From Euphorbia lathyris (Eukaryota; Streptophyta; Magnoliopsida; Malpighiales; Euphorbiaceae): a DNA stretch of 64,000 bases. Each line of letters opens with the position of its first letter. The stretch's first letter is position 1. A program made the translations under genes and the position numbers. The stretch is taken from positions 449,001 to 513,000 of the forward strand of contig NC_088916.1 of NCBI RefSeq assembly GCF_963576675.1, written 5' to 3'. Shown here one piece after another: positions 21,280 through 33,944 of the stretch. The notes beneath the pieces were generated by a model. The model ran no database searches and was not told the origin of the DNA. It saw nothing but the letters and a program-made list of their open reading frames with translations.

Positions 21280-23100
21280 CATGGTGATTGAACTTTGATA
21301 ATTTTCAATATATGTCCACTGAACTTTTTAATATTCTGATCAGGTAAATTACAACCACGGTCATTAAACTTTGCTTATTTTCATGGTATGTCTACTGAAC
21401 TTAATAAACTTTACATTTTATTACACCCGTAACTACTAAACTTTAATCTACGCCTCAAAATTACCGCTGAGGTCATTTAAGTGATGTTTGGTTACGAGAG
21501 AAAAAATGGATTTTAGAGAGAGAAATTTCAAAAAATGTGATTTTGGAAATTAAAAAATATGGTTTAATGGTAAATGTCTTTCTGAACAACTTTAATTCTT
21601 GAATATTTTCATTTTAAGGTTGGTAAGGGTTATTTTAAGGATTTAATTAAGGTTTAGTGGTTATGAATGTAACAAATTTCAAAATTTAGTGATTTTTATG
21701 TTAACTTTGAAGCTTATTGATCATAATGTGGAAATGGTAAAGCTCTGTGGCAATAGATGTAATTTATCCTATTATGATCACTAAAATATTAACGTTAAAA
21801 AAAGAGCGTTTATTATCTCAAAATAGAAAATTTGAAGAGTTTATGATATTCTAATCAACTTTAATTCTTTAATATTTTTAGTTTGATGTCATCTAGAATG
21901 AACGTTTAGAGAAGAAAGCTCTGCAAATTGTGAATTTGGAAAATAAAAAACATAGTTTCATGATAAATATTGTTCTAAACAACTTTAATTCTTATATTTT
22001 CCATTTTGATGTCGTGAATGTTTATTTTGAAGCGTTAATTAAAATTCAGTGGCTATAATATTAAAACGTATAAGATTAGTGGCTGTAAAATGAAAATCGA
22101 TAAAGTTTAGTGAGAATATGGTAATTTACACTCAAGAATCTATCAATCCTAATCCAAAAATCCAATCAATTACAAAGTACATAAAAGCACAACTCACCAC
22201 CTCTCACAAAGGCTCACTTGGCATCTCTTTTTAAGCCTATGCAACAAGGAGGGGTAAATTACACCTATGATCATTAAACTTTATTTATTTTTACGATATA
22301 ATCATTAAACTTCAAAACGTGACATAAAAATCACTCGATTTTATACTAAATGACCACTAACGATTTAAAAGTAGATATATTCAAGAATTAAAGTTATTTA
22401 GAACGATATTTATCATAAAATCATATTTTTTTATTTTCTAAAATTACTGTTTTTTGAGTTTTCTCTTTCTAAAAATTCACTTTATCTCCTAACCAAACAA
22501 ATTTTAAATTACCCTGAATTTTTTTTAAAGAATTAAATTTACTTAAAATATTGTTAATTCTTAATTTTTTTTTTGTTTTGATATCATCAACAGTCATTGT
22601 GAGGTGTTGATTGAAATGTAGTGACAATAATGTTAGAAAATATAAAGTTGAGTGATTTTCATGTTACGTTGTTAAGTTTAATTATCATATCATGAAAATG
22701 AGTAAAATTCAGTGTCCATTAGTGTAATTTATCTCATAAAAGTCACTCGATTTAATAGCGATTAAACTTTAAGTAACACCTCAAAGTGACCGTTAACAGC
22801 CTCAAAATAAAAACGTTCAGAAATTAAAGTTGTTTACGATGACATCTACTATAAAATTTTCCAAAATTACAATTTTTTGAGATATCTTCTATAAAATTCA
22901 TTTTTTTTCGTAATCAAATAACACTTAAATAACTTGTAAACGAAAATTTTGAAGAATTAAAGTTATTTAGAATATTGTCAATTTTTGATTTTTTTTTATT
23001 GAAGTCGTCAAATGTTATTTTGAGATATTGATTAACGTTCAGTAGTTATAAAGTTAGAAATTGTAAAATTAAATATGATTTTATATTACTTTTTTGAAGT
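21280..23100. mobile_element. Cluster of diverged FB-A elements
   Basis: At least three left/right arm pairs: GGTAAATTACAACCACGG near 21343, GGGTAAATTACACCTATG near 22251 and the inverse ends near 21760 and 22725. They are more diverged than other copies, with many AT changes. No gene. Confidence 0.65.
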
Positions 23101-23108
23101 TTTTGAAG

Positions 23109-23568
23109 GGGTAAATTACACCCATGGCCACTGAACTTCATTTCTTCCCGGTATGGCCATTGGACTTTACACTTTTTAACACCGGTGGCCACTTAACGTC
23201 TCAAAACGACCAAAGCGTTAATGATATTCTAAGGAACTTTAATTCTTGAAAATTTTCGTTTTGAGGTCATTTGGGTATTGTTTGGTTAGGAGAGAGAAAG
23301 TGAATTTTTAGAGAGAGAAAGCTCCAAAAAATATGATTTTTGAAAATAAAAAATGTAGTTTCATGGTAAACTTCGTTCTGAACAACTTTAATTCTTGAAT
23401 ATTTTCATTTTGAAGTCGTTAACGGTCATTTTAAGAAGTTAGTTAAAATTGAGTGGTCACCGGTGTTAAAGAGTGTAAAGTTCAGTGACTATACCAGGAA
23501 GAAATGAAGTTCAGTGGCCATAATGTGAAAATGAGTAAAGTTCAGTGGCCATGGGTGTAATTTATCCA
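23109..23568. mobile_element. FB-A element, well preserved
   Basis: GGGTAAATTACACCCATGGCC at the left and GGCCATGGGTGTAATTTATCC at the right, flanked by a perfect 9-bp duplication, TTTTTGAAG, at 23100-23108 and 23569-23577. It is the best representative of the family here. The arms repeat the phrase TGGCCACTGAACTT about every 40 bp. Confidence 0.88.
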
Positions 23569-23629
23569 TTTTTGAAGTTTAGTAAATCATACTGTCAAGA
23601 TGAGTAAAGTTTAGTGGCGATAGATGTAA

Positions 23630-24350
23630 TGATAAATTACACCGATGGTCACTGAATTTTGCTTCTTTTTTTAACATTATGGCCTTAAAACGACCGTTCA
23701 CGACATAAAAATAAATTTTTTGAAGAGTTAATATTTTAAACAATTTTAATTCTTGAAAATTTTCATTTTGAGGTCATTTAGACGTTGTTTAGTTAGGCGA
23801 GATAATGAATTTTTAGAGAGAAAAAATTATAAAGAAGGTGATTTTGGAAAATAAAAAATATGGTTTCATAGTAAATATTGTTATAAACAACTTTAATTTT
23901 TGAATATTTTCATTTTAAGGTAAGAAAAGTAAGGAATAAAATCTTATATAAGTAAAGGGTTACGCCTACTACAAAATCCACAAAAGGTAAAAAAACGACT
24001 ACAAATAGCAAAATAAACCATTAAAGGTATAGTTAAAACAAACAATAGATGAAATATATACTTCCTCAAACACCAAATTTGCAGAAAAACATCTGTAATC
24101 ATATCTTCAGCATTTAAACTCTTCTGAATCTTCGAATCTAAGTCATTTCTTGTGCAATCACGTAGATGTAATGATTTAAGTCATTTTAAGGTTGTTAGTG
24201 GTCATTTTGAGGAGTTAATTAAATTTGAGTGACCATCAGTGCTAAAAAGTGTAAAGTTAAGCGACTTTTATATTATGTTTTGAAGTTCAGTGACTATATT
24301 GTTAAAAAGGAAAAGTTCAGTGTCCATGGGTGTAATTTACCCATAGATGT
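23630..24350. mobile_element. Broken FB-A element
   Basis: Left half 23632-23930 (AAATTACACCGATGGTCACTG) and right half 24185-24350 (GTTCAGTGTCCATGGGTG) are separated by about 240 bp of unrelated AT-rich DNA. 24351-24810 shows no recognisable feature apart from an A/G-rich stretch at 24370-24490. Confidence 0.6.
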
Positions 24351-24812
24351 AATTTATCCCCACTGGAGTGAAAAACAAAGACAAAAAAGAAAGGGGTAGA
24401 AAAGAGAAAAAAGAGAAAGAAATGAGGTGTAAATGTAAATGTACAGCACAGCTTACATTTAGAGATTAAAAAAGAAAAAAGAAATAGCAGGAAGGTGGCT
24501 GGTTTGTCTGCCATGCCATCCCATGTCTTTTACAGAACAGAACAGTGTCGCCGTTTGTTAACTTTCTTCACTTTCTTAACGGCTCTTTGACGCCGTTTGT
24601 GTTTTTTCTTTTTTTAATACATTTTTAGTTTCATTTTGTTTTTTAAAAAGAGTCAACTATACCCATAAAAAAGTCAACTATTTGAAATTTTTTCGATTTA
24701 ATTGATTATGGAAACGCGATAAAAAAATGTATAAAATATAAATTTTAAAGATTCAGAATTATAAATTAGATTTTTATTTTTTAAATTTTGAATTTTTTTA
24801 CAGATTTAGTTT

Positions 24813-25028
24813 TTTTTTTTATCTTAATGGAGGGGACGAAACCCCGGAGCACAATAAAAAACAAGCTAAGTGATACTAGTCATCCTAGGAAGACAAGTAC
24901 CACAAATATCAGAAAATAAGATATCCAGGATGCCTGCAGGGGGCACCTCACACTCGTGAAGACCCAGGGGTAAACTTCCTGCGTAATTCACCATCCAGTC
25001 CGCGGCACGGTTACCTTCGCAGAGACAG
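24813..25028 (-). mobile_element. 5'-truncated L1-type LINE fragment
   Basis: The - strand encodes the C-terminal end of a LINE RNase H-like region (EGNRAADWMVNYAGSLPLGL to a stop at about 24890), followed by a short tail and an A-rich end (T run at 24806-24818 on +). A target-type repeat ACAGATTTAGTTT lies at about 24795 and 25024-25036. 25037-25750 is AT-rich and contains an FB-J-like right half (25060-25250). Confidence 0.8.
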
Positions 25029-25754
25029 ATTTAGTTTAATTGCAATGCGTATCACTTTAAACAAGTTTATTGAACAAATGGATATCTGTAAGCAAGTTCA
25101 GATATCAATAGGTCACTTCAAACAAATTCAGAAGATCAATAGATTATTTTAAGCAAGTTGAGAGGACTAACGAGACACCATGTAAGTTCATAGGGTCAAT
25201 CAAGCTCTTTGGATAAGTTAAGACGACTTTTGATGTATTAACCCTTAAATTAATATTGAAAATGAGATTTGATTATGGTCCGCTCTCCAACCATCATGGT
25301 ATTCTCATTTTGATGAATATAATTTTTCTACTACAAATTTGACGTTGTATCAATTTTTTATTATAAAACATCATATAATATTTTATTAATATCTTTTGAC
25401 CTTTTTATTTACTTTTAATGCATATAAATATAGTATTGTATATTTTGTTAATAATATTATTATTTGAATAAATCTTTTGATTGGAGATAAGAGATGTGTT
25501 GGAGTAAAAATACAATAACAATATCAAAACCGAGAGAGAAAATGAAAAAAATTTAGTTTTATGTAACAAAAAAAGATGAAATGAGTTGGAAATGGTCTTA
25601 TCCTTCTGAACTTAGTTAAAAGTATACATTCAAATTTTCTAAAATCTCTTTTATTTCGTCACGTGAATTTTAGAGGGTTAATAAAACAATTTAACAAATT
25701 TGAGAAAATAAATTGGATATTTTAAAAATACAGTGAGAAAATTGATTTTTTATA

Positions 25755-26315
25755 AGGTATAAAGGTACCTCTAACGTTTACGGTCAGGAGCAATTTAACC
25801 TAACGTCTAAAATGGTACAATTTTACCTCTAACGTTGGCAGCCAAGAGCAATTTTACCTCTAATGTTGTTAAGTTGGGTCAATTTAAGAAATAATTCATC
25901 ATATTGTCTTCTTAGTCATGAATCTTGTCACTTCACATGTGTATTATTTTGATTAGACGTGAATTTTTTTTTTACCCGTTAGTAACAAATCATAAACATA
26001 TGACTAGCGTGATTTTTTTTTTAAAAAAATTAGAAAATATACTGTCTTTGTATGATTTGGACAAAAAAATTTCAAAAAAGTTCACCAAATTTATAAATAT
26101 CAATCTCTAATTCTATTATTAAATCACAGAAAATATAAATTTAAAAAAATCAGATATACAATTGGTATAGAATAAGGAATAGAATATATGTGTTTTAAAA
26201 TAATGTCTGAAATTGATCAAACTTGCCAATGTTAGAGATAAAATTACTCTTGACAGCTAATGTTAGAGGTAAAATTGCACCATTTTAGATGTTAGAAATA
26301 AAATTGTGCGTGATT
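25755..26315. mobile_element. FB-D element, diverged
   Basis: Left arm AGGTACCTCTAACGTTTACG and GGTACAATTTTACCTCTAACG; right arm GAGGTAAAATTGCACCATTTTAG. Same layout as the intact FB-D at 32869. It carries a TCACTTCACATGTG segment at 25930, also seen (inverted) in that copy. Confidence 0.78.
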
Positions 26316-28320
26316 ATAAATATTAGGCTATTTTTGATTTTTGATTTTTTTAATAAGTAGAGAGATATATTAATTATTTCTTTTCTTTTTGGATGGATGG
26401 ATGTAATAAGGAATTTTGAGGGAATAATTCTATGAGAGAGACATATTTACTTTTCCAATTTCCTTTATGGGTTTCATCCATTATATCCAACTTTTTTGGT
26501 TTTCTCTTTCTACCATGATTTTGAGAATTATTACAAAGAATTATACCAAAAAGCAATATTGATTTTTTCAGATTTTTGTTGATTACATTTTTATTCTCAC
26601 TTTGATATATTAAATCTTCAATTAATTAAATTTATCCACAAAAGTAATGATCTCAACAAAAATTATATTTCTATATGTCTTCTAACAGCTAGATCTGTCC
26701 ACAAGTCCGAGTACCCACCCGGTCCCGTGTCCCCTGGAACGGACTTGGACAATGAGATCTTAGGTCCAGGCTGGTCCAGGCCCGTTAAAGTCCATCTATT
26801 TTTTGGACGGGTTTGAGATTGATACAATTAGCACGGAACAGCCAGCCCGGCTCGTCTATTAATATTAATTTATATATTAAATATCTATTTTTAACTATCA
26901 ATTTTATTTTTTATAATTAAAAATTATGTATATATTTTTAGATGAATTTATATGGACTGAGCTTGAGATTTGATTTTAAAGACCAGGATTTTTGACATAC
27001 CAGAAAGATTCTCTTAAACAATTTATTTACAAATTGTGGAGGTCCCTATTAGGTTTTGGGGTGTCACATTCCTATTGAGAGATTGCATTTTTCCAATAGG
27101 AGGCCTCCATTTGTGTTGTCTTTCCTTTTATGTGTTTATACTAGCGTTTCTTTAGAGATACAATGTTAATACCTATTATATTACATCCATCCAGATACCA
27201 TGCCATCGATCTCTAGAGGGTTCAAGATGACATCGTGTTTAGTGATAACCAGATGTACGACATTCGGAACTGGAGCATCCTAGCAGCCGACTATAAGTCC
27301 ATATCTGAATCCTCTATAAGATTCCTTAGGACGTCTAGTCACATCTTCTAAGAACTGATCCAAAGAGTCGTAATCGTATAATATCATTTTTTTAAATAAT
27401 TATCTAATAAAATATTATATAAGTAGAAAAAATGATAATTTTTTTTTGGAGTGATTCATTATGCTCTTATTTAATTTGAGAAAACTTACCGTATTCTTTA
27501 GAATTTTGTTTGTAATTGATGTCTAGATTTTCAAACTGGACTTGTTGGGCACACTAATTGTCTAAAATAAGACATGGAAGTGGTTAGAGAATGGGCTGGG
27601 AACCGACGATCCCGCTCTGATACTTAAGTCAGTGAAGAATAGTATTGAGCAATAAATAAACTTAGAGGAGCTGAGATAAAAGAGTGAGTGAATACCTTTG
27701 TAGTGTTGTATCTGGTATTTATAGGAGATTTAGGCAGTACCCTAGATTTTAGTAGATTTTCACATGGTGATTCTTTAGTGGATGAATCAATTACGGTTAT
27801 ATTTGGAGACACCTACTGCTTCCGCTTAGTCCGATGATGAATAAGGGGTAGGATATGAGTGTCTTTTGATGCTTCTATTTGATTGGGCCACGTGTCCAGC
27901 AGTCATGCTTTTGAGTGAAGTCACCTCGTTATCCCACCCACGTGTACTCTCTTCATAATAGTTCATTGGAAATTTATATTAAAATAACAAGTTTCATTGT
28001 TTTTTTTTTTGTCAACTTGAGGATTAAATATATAATGTATAAATAGAGGTTAAAATAACTTGAAATACATTAATGTATTATATGCCATGTTACGAGCTCA
28101 AAACGGACAAGTGATAAATGAGAAATTGATGCTTAAAGTGAACCACTTGAAATTGTTTTGAGAATGATAAAGGAAATTAACGTTCCCCATCCCACATTGA
28201 AATTTTTTGAGAGTTTCCACTAGTTTCTAAAGGAAAATGCTCTCTCACGCGTAGGGGTGCAATCGAAACACCACAAGGTTAGAATGCACTCACACGACGT
28301 CAGTGATATAAATGCAGCTC
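26316..28320. other. Intergenic DNA, nothing firmly recognised
   Basis: AT-rich, no coding frame with family similarity. 26690-26860 has GGTCC- and CCCGG-rich sequence resembling the hAT ends at 52115 but without a paired end. The 27030-27600 region is unique in this window. The short open frames here look like chance. Confidence 0.5.
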
Positions 28321-28324
28321 GGAA

Positions 28325-28835
28325 TAAAATGACCAATGAACTTACATTATTGTCTCAAAATAGCCACTCAACTTCAATTTGTCTCAATAAAATCACCCAA
28401 CTTTGAGTTTTTTCAATGCGCGCTCTGCCAATTTTATTAGTTAAAAGGCATCGAAATAATGACATGAGTGACACATCAACATGAGTCAGCTCAGATCTAT
28501 GGCCGAAACAAAACGTGATAGCCACAAGACAGTTATTTTTATGAAAAGAAACTAAATTTTATTTTATTTTCATAAAAATAACTAACACGTCACACGTGAT
28601 AGCCAGGTGGTGTATATTTGGATTTCATGTGTCGTTTCGATCAGAGATCTGAGTTAACTCATGCTGACATGTCACATATGTCATCATTTTAATGTTTTTT
28701 AATCATTGAAATCGACAAAGTGACCTAATTGAGACAAAACTCAAAGTTGAGTAATTTTATTAAGACAAAGCAAAATTGAATGATCATTTTAAAACAACCA
28801 TATAAATTCAGTGACCAATAGTACGTTTAACCAAT
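28325..28835. mobile_element. FB-C element
   Basis: Left arm GACCAATGAACTTACATTATTGTCTC and right arm AATTCAGTGACCAATAGTACG are inverse, with inner pieces GTCACATGT and GTGATAGCCA also mirrored. The outermost left bases are lost. A left-half-only relative sits at 29037-29235. Confidence 0.78.
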
Positions 28836-29036
28836 TCAAATGGAAAGAAAATTTGTTTTTATCAAATCTTAAAAAATAAATAAGAACATAAATACTTCAA
28901 ATATTACAACTCCAAATGCAATAAAATAAGAACAGACATGTTGTCCACTATTTTAGTTATTTTTATTTTTATTATAAGTCTCCCCTGATTATTTATCTTT
29001 AAGTGCTGTGGATCCAAGAAAAATATTTAAAACATG

Positions 29037-29235
29037 GTTAAATGTATTATTGGTCACTGAATTTATACAATTGTTTCAAAATGGTCATTTAAATTCAAAT
29101 TGTTTTAATAAAATCACTCAATTTTGAGTTCTGTTTCAATTAGGCCACTCCGGCGATTTCAGTGATTAAAAAGAATCAGAATGATGACACATTAGCATGA
29201 CTCAACTAAGATCTCTAACCAAAACGACATGGTAA
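29037..29235. mobile_element. FB-C half element
   Basis: Only the left arm is present (GGTTAAATGTATTATTGGTC, then TCAATAAAATCACTC and TTAGGCCACTCC). The right arm is missing. Confidence 0.7.
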
Positions 29236-29379
29236 TTTCACACTTTGATATATAACCTTCAAATTGCCTCACTAATATGGACGAACTTATATGTGATCTC
29301 CCACTTTGATTTATAGCAAATAAAAATGGCCGGTCAACCCAAAATCAATGTGCCACATCAACAGTTGACTAGTCAAAAA

Positions 29380-29700
29380 ATCAAAATTCGACCACCTAAT
29401 ATAAAATTAGATTCATACCCTCTTCTTCCTCGTTCTCATTTCCCTCTAACTCATCTCTTAACCTTATTTCTCTCTCTTGATCCTCCATTTCAACATGACA
29501 AAACTCCAATTAATGCAGAGAAAAAGTAGCCAGAGTCATAGCTAGTAGTGAGAGAAGCTCTGTCTTCTCTCTAACTTCTACACCCTTCTTCTCCTTGTTC
29601 TTCTCTTCTAAATATCGTGATTTTTTCAGCTTTCCACCATCGTCACTACGGCTCAATGTTTCCGGATTTTGCTTTTTAACCAGGTTTACTTGTCTTCCTT
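29380..29700 (+). other. CT-rich leader-like segment of unknown origin
   Basis: A non-repetitive stretch with strong CT bias (TTCTTCCTCGTTCTCATTTCC; TCTCTCTAACTTC) followed by TTTTTAACCAG|GTTTACTTG, which resembles a plant 5' leader and splice donor. No conserved protein can be read from it or from 29700-30570. It might be a captured or dead promoter. Confidence is low. Confidence 0.25.
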
Positions 29701-30582
29701 CTTCCTCCTCCTATTTATGTTTAGTTTTAGTTTTTAGGTTCAAATCTACTTTGTTAGCTTGAAGTCTATATTTCTTATTGAACTTCTTTTTCCGTCAGAT
29801 TTATACTTGTTAGCTATATTTCTTTCATTTATTCTTTCTTCGGTCTTAGTAAGAGCGGAAAAAGTTCATCTTTTCCGTAGATCTATAGATCTATGTGGTT
29901 GTAAAAAAAGAAATGACTCAAATCCGAACGTCCGGAAGAGACTAAATGATGAAGTATGAGTTACAATGTTTTTTCAATGGAATCGACTTATAAGAAGGAT
30001 ATGATTTCTATTTTTATTGTACGTGTACCTTTTTGTTTTATTACTCTTTATAGTCTTTTTATGCTATTTGTGGTCTCTTTCTTTCTCTTTGTGGATCTTG
30101 TAGTGGCTGTGGTTTGTATAGATGAGAGGTCTTATTTCTCTTAATTGCATGTTATATTTGTATTTTTTATTCTAATGGGATGCCAATATGACATTTTATT
30201 AAAAAAAAACAATTAATACAGAGAAAAAAGTTACATTTCTTATCTATATACTTACAAACAATTGACAATGGACATTTATTCAGATTAGGAAATAGTAAAG
30301 GAAATAGAAAATTCAGAGATACTTGTAAATGGAGCATACTTGACAATTGTCTATAATTATGTTAATATGATAACTACAAATCAATCAAATAATATATTTC
30401 ATAAATAAGATAATTACATATCTACAAACGACAAGTACATATTTTGTGGTTTTCAAATCATGCGCTGAGTCTATGGGTTTTGAAGAGGGAAGACAGATTC
30501 ATTACTAGTTGCCAAGAAGGGTTTTATATGTGAAGTGGTCTTTATGGTGCAAAACCCTCTACTTTTACAGCAATGGTGGAGC

Positions 30583-31147
30583 CAGGACTCAACGTTTAGA
30601 GGGGTTGATTTTAATATGAAAAAGTAGACATAATTTCCTAAATTAAAATCCATAAATAAGTATATTATTCTTTATAAATTGAATATTTAAATTGAAATTT
30701 TGATTAAAGAAAAAATTAAAATTAATTAATAATAATAATGAAAAAATATAATTAAATTAGGTAATAATATTGACATTTTTAATGGAAACGAGGTTTAAGA
30801 GAAAAAATGATTTAATGAGAAAAATCACAATGGGATAAAATTATAATTGGATAAAAACACATTTTGGAGGATTTAAGAGAAGAAATATAATAAAAAAATT
30901 AAAATTAATTAAATTATGTAATAATATTGATATTTTTAATGGGAATGAGGTTTAAGGGAAACAATTGATTTAAGGGGAAATATCATAATTGGATAAAACA
31001 TATTTAAGGGAAAAAATTTAATCAAAAAAATTTAAATTAATTAATAATAATGATATCTTGGGAGCTGTTCGGAGTTGAACCACTGTTCCTTACGGGTGTT
31101 CCGGAGGGTCGACCGACCCTCCCTGCCCCATCTAGATCCGTCCCTGA
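30583..31147. repeat. Repeat with GTGGAGCCAGG start
   Basis: Starts AATGGTGGAGCCAGGACTC and ends GGAGGGTCGACCGACCCTCC then ATCCGTCCCTG. This is the same layout as the hAT element at 52388-53342 (GGCGGAGCCAGG ... GGCTCCGTCCGTG). No target duplication was recognised. The centre is an A-rich duplication (GAATTTAAGGGAA-type) at 30780-31060. Confidence 0.6.
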
Positions 31148-31162
31148 TGGCTATGATGGGAC

Positions 31163-31655
31163 CAAGGTTGTAAAAAACGCTTGGCGCTAGTCGGACGGAC
31201 AAGGCCCTCAGGGATTAATCGGGGATTAGTCGGATTTGTATTTTTGTATTTTTTTATTATTAATCAATAAATTATTATATAAATTCAATTAAAATATGTA
31301 TTATACTATCTAAAAATAATAATATAAAATTATTTAATATAGAAAAACATGTATATTTGTAACATATATCTTAAAAAATAAACATCAACATTTTAATAAC
31401 AATATCATTGAAACAACTTAAAACTGAATTATAATAAATTAAAAAAATAAATTCATAATACAACATGCTTTTGTTCATTGTCGCTTAAGCGGTACCTAAG
31501 CGGTCTAGGCGGTGTTGAGGCAGCCTAGGCGGAGGCAAGATGACTAAAAATCACCTAGGAGTCAATAAACGCCTAAAGGGACTAATTGGTGAAAATTGCG
31601 GTGGATTCTTATTTTCGAACGTCTAGACGGTCCAGGCGGGAATCTTAGCGTGTGG
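31163..31655. repeat. Dispersed repeat R1, copy 2
   Basis: Second copy of the repeat at 47-556: GTTGTAAAAAACGCTTGGCG, CTAGTCGGACGGACAAGG, CCTAGGCGG and GTCTAGACGG. Diverged. No target duplication was established. Confidence 0.6.
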
Positions 31656-31777
31656 GGAGGGCAATTCTCCATGGATAAGTTTCGATGATCTTCTCAGAAA
31701 GATATTGTATTACAAGTGGATTCATCCACTGTTATCATCACTCAATTCACATTAGGGATGAAATGATGAAATGACTT

Positions 31778-31959
31778 TGGGCGGCCCGGTCGCACTATAA
31801 GTCCCCGCTGAGCGAGGGTCCGGGGAGGGGTCCCACCACAAGGGTGTACTGGGGGCAAGCCTTCCCCTGCTAATTTATTTGGCAAGAGGCCGCTCCTAAG
31901 ACTCGAACCCGTGACCTCTTGGTCACACGACAACAACGTTTACCGTTGCACCAAGGCTC
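31778..31959 (-). mobile_element. Au-like SINE, near full length
   Basis: On - it runs from GAGCCTTGGTGCAACGG (box A region) through GGTCACGGGTTCGAGTC (box B) and TTGCCAAATAAATTAGCAGG to GACCGGGCCGCCC. Flanking TGACTTT occurs on both sides (31772-31778 and 31964-31970), a likely target duplication. It sits in a segment duplicated from 39145-39340. Confidence 0.87.
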
Positions 31960-32155
31960 GTAGTGACTTTATTGAGACAAAATTTAAAGTTGAATAATTT
32001 TATTGAGACAAATTGAAGACGAGTGACCATTTTTTTTTTATATAACCATGAAAGTGCAGTGAGGAACGGTGCATTTAACCCATTCTTTACCACTAATTTA
32101 TTTCCTTCCTTCATTATAGACTTCTAGTTTTTCTAAACTAGAATTTGAAATCTGT
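31960..32155. repeat. Copy of 39145-39340
   Basis: Right half of an FB-C element plus its flank (TCTTTACCACTAATTTATTTCC, TAGACTTCTAGTTTTTC), matching 39145-39340 closely. This is direct-orientation duplication of part of a transporter intron, 7 kb downstream of that gene's coding end. Confidence 0.8.
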
Positions 32156-32297
32156 TACCATTTAAATTCAATAAACAATGGTGCATTTAACCCATTTAAA
32201 ACTCCAATGCACAAAAAAAAAAAAAAAACATCTCGACAAAATTTCTAACCAGAAATTAAGGTGGGCAAAAGAATAAAAAGCGAACATGTAAATTAAA

Positions 32298-32735
32298 GGC
32301 TTAATACATCGTTTGTTCCCGAAATTTGTCCAAAAAAAATTGATTAGCTCTATGAATTTATATGGTATCTCATTAGCCTCTATAAACTTGCTTAAAATGT
32401 CATTATTAAATCTCTAAATATATAAAAACGCTATAAAAATATACAAAATAAAAGGTTAATTTATTTTAAAAACTCAAAATCACCAATTGAGCCTTTATTT
32501 TGTAAGTTTTGATTTTCGTACGGATTTAGAGAAAATTTATTTCACTTTAAACAAGTTTATAGGACGAATGCATCACTATAAGCAAGTTTAAGGGGGCAAT
32601 ATGTTATTTTAAATAAATTAAGATAGCTAATAGGTTATTTTAAGCAAGTTGAAATGACTAATGAGATATTATGTAAATTCAGGAGACCAACCAAACTTTT
32701 TGGATAAATTTAGGGAGCTTTTGATGTATTAAGCA
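32298..32735. mobile_element. FB-J foldback element
   Basis: GGCTTAATACATCG at the left and GATGTATTAAGCA at the right, flanked by a 9-bp duplication, TAAATTAAA, at 32289-32297 and 32736-32744. Arms contain the phrase TTTGGACAAATTT and its inverse. Partial relatives occur at about 25060, 33490, 45650, 48680, 51890, 54480 and 62100. Confidence 0.83.
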
Positions 32736-32868
32736 TAAATTAAAAACATCAATTTAAATAGAGCATGCGGAAAACCAATTGTTTCAATTGGGCTTAATGA
32801 ACTTATCCAAAAACTTGTTTGCCTCCTTAACTTTTAAAGTATCCCGATAGCTCTTAACTTACATAAAA

Positions 32869-33448
32869 GGGTTAAGGTGCAATAATACCCCTAACGTTTT
32901 GGGTCAGGAGCAATTTTACCCCTAACGTCTAAAATGGTGCAATTTTGCCCCTAACGTTTGTAGCCAAGAACAATTTTACCCCTAACATTGGTAATTTGGG
33001 TCAATTTCAGACACTATTATAAAACATAAATATCGTTGTTCATTATTTTACACCAATTGTATATCAATTCATTTTAAAAAAAGGATTTCATGTTTTTTTG
33101 TAATTTAATAATAGAATTGGAGATTAATATTTATAAATTCGGTGAATTTTTTGAATTTTTTTGTCTAATTCGTACAAAAGACAGTATATTTTTTTATTTT
33201 TTTTCACATCCCAACATATATTTATGATTTATTATTGATAAAATGACGCACATGGAAGTGTAGATGATAAGATTCATGACCGAGAAGATAGTTTGATGAA
33301 TTATTTCTGAAATTGACCCAAATTACCAACGTTAGGGGTAAAATTGCTCTTGGCTACAAACGTTAGGGGCAAAATTGCACCATTTTAGACGTTAGGGGTA
33401 AAATTGCTCCTAACCCAAAACGTTAGGGGTATTTTTGCACCTTAACCC
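32869..33448. mobile_element. FB-D foldback element, intact
   Basis: 580 bp from GGGTTAAGGTGCAATAATACC to TTGCACCTTAACCC, flanked by a perfect 9-bp duplication, TACATAAAA, at 32860-32868 and 33449-33457. Each arm has four spaced CCCCTAACG phrases. Confidence 0.9.
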
Positions 33449-33944
33449 TACATAAAATGTTTTAGTAAGCTATCTGAACTTACGTAAAATGTAATTAATG
33501 AATCACTTAGTTGTAAAAAAGTAAGTTAATTGCAAACGACCAAGATCAAGGTATGCTGTTCTAATCTAATATTAGAGAAGACAAATTTTGCAGTTGAACA
33601 AGTAAGAACTTCATTTTTAATTTATATTGTGAATTATGTAATAACATTATAAGGCACGTGCAACACATTTTCTACATGCAATTTTTTTATTTTTTATTTA
33701 CAGTCGAATGATTAATTGATTACATTTTATGCAAGTTCAGAGGGCTAACTGAACATTTTATATAAATTGAGTCAGCTATCAAACGTTTTGAAAGTTAAAG
33801 TAGCCAATCAAGTTTTTTTTGAACAAATTTATGAGGTAAATGATGTATTAAATCTTTTAACATTTATTTTATTTTCTCACTCACCCTTCACTCTCTATAT
33901 GGCCAGTCATCCAAAGAATTTTAGATTAATACATCTGTTGTCGG

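Noticed and set aside
24317..24514. 65-codon - strand frame rich in Phe/Leu
   Set aside because: Reverse of an A/G-rich tract beside an FB-A arm.
29326..30144. Small protein-coding genes of 62-67 codons
   Set aside because: No recognisable domain, overlapping frames and AT-rich composition; kept only as a low-confidence leader-like segment.
31778..31959. tRNA gene
   Set aside because: Box A and B come from a tRNA-derived SINE; no cloverleaf or mature tRNA length.
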